NCBI GenBank assembly: GCA_963784065.1
Contig: CAWAQA010000003.1
Coordinates: forward strand, 186,001-250,000
Source of the DNA: CAWAQA01 sp963784065
GTDB taxonomy: Bacteria; Acidobacteriota; Vicinamibacteria; Vicinamibacterales; UBA2999
Length of the DNA: 64,000 nt
Reading direction: 5' to 3'
Under the pieces are notes generated by a model that was given only the letters and a program-made list of their open reading frames with translations, was not told the origin of the DNA and searched no databases. The position numbers and the translations under genes were made by a program. Positions 62,994 to 64,000 of the stretch are shown here, one piece after another. Position 1 is the first letter of the stretch. The number at the start of each line of letters is the position of its first letter.

Positions 62994-64000
62994 GTGGGCG
63001 GGATTATCGGTAAGCTCAGCTTCGAAGCGGATGAGACGCTGGCGCGTCCCATCCTCGAGCAGATGCTCGAGGCCATCCGCCATCGAGGCGGCGGTGCCCA
63101 CGGAGTCCACTGCGCTCCTGGTATCGCGCTCGGCTGGTGTGCCGGACCAGATGAGCACGTGCCGCCGACGGGACTCGCCACCAGCGAATCGCAGGACATC
63201 CGGGTGGTCGCGGATTCACAGCTGACCAACGGCCGCGAACTGCGGTCCCAGCTCGAGCGCAACCGCCACCAGTTCCGGGGCCCTTCCGACTCGGAGCTCC
63301 TCGCACACGCCTACGAAGAGTGGGGCACACGGTGCGTGGAGCGGTTCCGCGGCCCGTTTGCCTTCGCGCTTTGGGACGAGACCGAGCGCCGTCTCTTCAT
63401 GGCCCGCGATCACCTGGGCGTCCGCCCGCTCTTCTTCTCACTCCTGCACGGCCACGGCGTGGTGTTCGCCTCCGAGATCCGCGCCTTGCTGCACGACCCC
63501 GGCGTCGGCCGGGAGTGGTGCTCGACCGCGATTGACGCCTATCTCGCGCTCGGCTACGTCCCCGCGCCGCTCACCGCCTATCGCCGCATCAGCAAGCTCG
63601 AACCGGCGCAGTTCCTCGTAGTCGAGGGCCGCCGTCTGCATGTCGAGCAGTACCTGGGACCTGCCGCGGCCGGCGGCGGCCGGCACGTTGGAGGAAACGG
63701 CCTCCGCGCTCGAACACCGGCTGCGCGGCGCCGTGCGCGGACAACTCGAGGACGCCAACGTCACCGGCGTCTTGTATACAGGTGGCACGGCCTCGTCTGT
63801 GCTGCTGACGACCGTTCCTCAGGGCTCGTCGGCGCCCGGCGCCAGCCGAAGGATGACCACGGTGACGGTGGCCCTCGAACAGGAGCTTTCCGAGCTGGCC
63901 CGCGCCCATGCGGCCGGCGCGGCGCTCTGCCACACGCCGGAGATCGAGGTCGCGACACCGGACATGTCGGTCCTCGCGACCCGGCTGGCGTCCCGGTTCG
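62994..64000 (+). CDS. Asparagine-synthase-like pseudoenzyme, partial, one frame change
   Basis: The translation is recognisable along the whole glutaminase fold: GIIGKLSFEADETLARPILE, IRHRG, PSDSELLAHAYEEWGTRCVE, RFRGPFAFALWDETERRLFM, ARDHLGVRPLFF, YLALGYVPAPLTAYRRISKL. Key residues have changed: the nucleophile after the start is Gly (MGGIIG for MCGI), RGPD reads RGGG, the NGEIYNYRELR loop reads DSQLTNGRELR, and the ATP-site SGGIDSS reads TGGTASS. The frame changes near 63685 (one extra base) and continues to the right edge. Start is GTG 62994. It may be a regulatory or structural relative of the amidotransferase at 56089; a converted pseudogene is also possible. It lies divergently from the large beta-helix gene. 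Confidence 0.7.
   Translation, partial: MGGIIGKLSFEADETLARPILEQMLEAIRHRGGGAHGVHCAPGIALGWCAGPDEHVPPTGLATSESQDIRVVADSQLTNGRELRSQLERNRHQFRGPSDSELLAHAYEEWGTRCVERFRGPFAFALWDETERRLFMARDHLGVRPLFFSLLHGHGVVFASEIRALLHDPGVGREWCSTAIDAYLALGYVPAPLTAYRRISKLEPAQFLVVEGRRLHVEQYLGPAAAGGGRHVGGNGLRARTPAARRRARTTRGRQRHRRLVYRWHGLVCAADDRSSGLVGARRQPKDDHGDGGPRTGAFRAGPRPCGRRGALPHAGDRGRDTGHVGPRDPAGVPV

Overview
The window is high-GC bacterial DNA carrying most of an exopolysaccharide (EPS) assembly locus of the PEP-CTERM/exosortase-associated type. The gene set (PEP-CTERM-type small protein, PrsR-like sigma-54 response regulators, Poly_export protein, Wzz/GumC chain-length protein with separate tyrosine autokinase, EpsB-type sugar transferase, XrtA-type ATPase, heparinase II/III-like protein, amidotransferase 1-type asparagine synthase) plus the composition and many secreted beta-helix proteins suggest an Acidobacteriota-like soil or sediment organism. 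That assignment is an inference. No exosortase gene, rRNA, tRNA or CRISPR array is visible.

Layout. (1) 1-5.2 kb: two-component genes, the MsrPQ periplasmic methionine-sulfoxide repair pair and a glycosyltransferase remnant. (2) 5.2-12.6 kb: a secreted beta-helix protein, a PEP-CTERM-like protein, a small histidine kinase, two sigma-54 activators in a row and a degenerate GGDEF protein. (3) 12.6-29.8 kb: the core EPS operon, running export protein, barrel, Wzz/GumC, kinase, initiating transferase, flippase, nucleotidyltransferase, ATPase, UDP-sugar dehydrogenase, membrane GT2, O-antigen-ligase-like polymerase and two CDP-glycerol transferase units, ending at a strong terminator. (4) 29.9-47.2 kb: an AP-superfamily hydrolase, GT2/GT4 glycosyltransferases, three methyltransferases, two polysaccharide deacetylases, an ATP-grasp/phosphatase fusion and a large secreted PLD-like protein. 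(5) 47.7-52 kb: two tandem secreted exonuclease/phosphatase-fold paralogues. (6) 52.3-59.1 kb: an operon of GT4, heparinase-like protein, asparagine synthase and GT4. (7) 59.1-64 kb: a palindrome array, a very large secreted beta-helix/Ig protein and the start of an asparagine-synthase-like gene that has lost its active-site residues.

How they fit. The core genes would make, flip, polymerise and export a polymer that probably contains uronic acid (UDP-sugar dehydrogenase) and phosphoglycerol-type substituents (CDP-glycerol transferases). The methyltransferases, deacetylases, amidotransferase and heparinase-like protein would modify or trim it. Several -24/-12 (sigma-54) promoter matches sit in front of the second activator, the PEP-CTERM-like gene, the secreted PLD and exonuclease-fold genes and the last gene. 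This suggests that the two sigma-54 activators coordinate the secreted outputs.

Quality warning. Many genes between about 10 and 29 kb, and again at 53-58 kb, are broken by single-base frame changes, mostly one extra base. From about 17 to 28 kb nearly every gene has several. Genes elsewhere are largely intact. The pattern looks like uncorrected long-read error rather than pseudogenisation, so I annotate these as whole genes and state where the frame changes.
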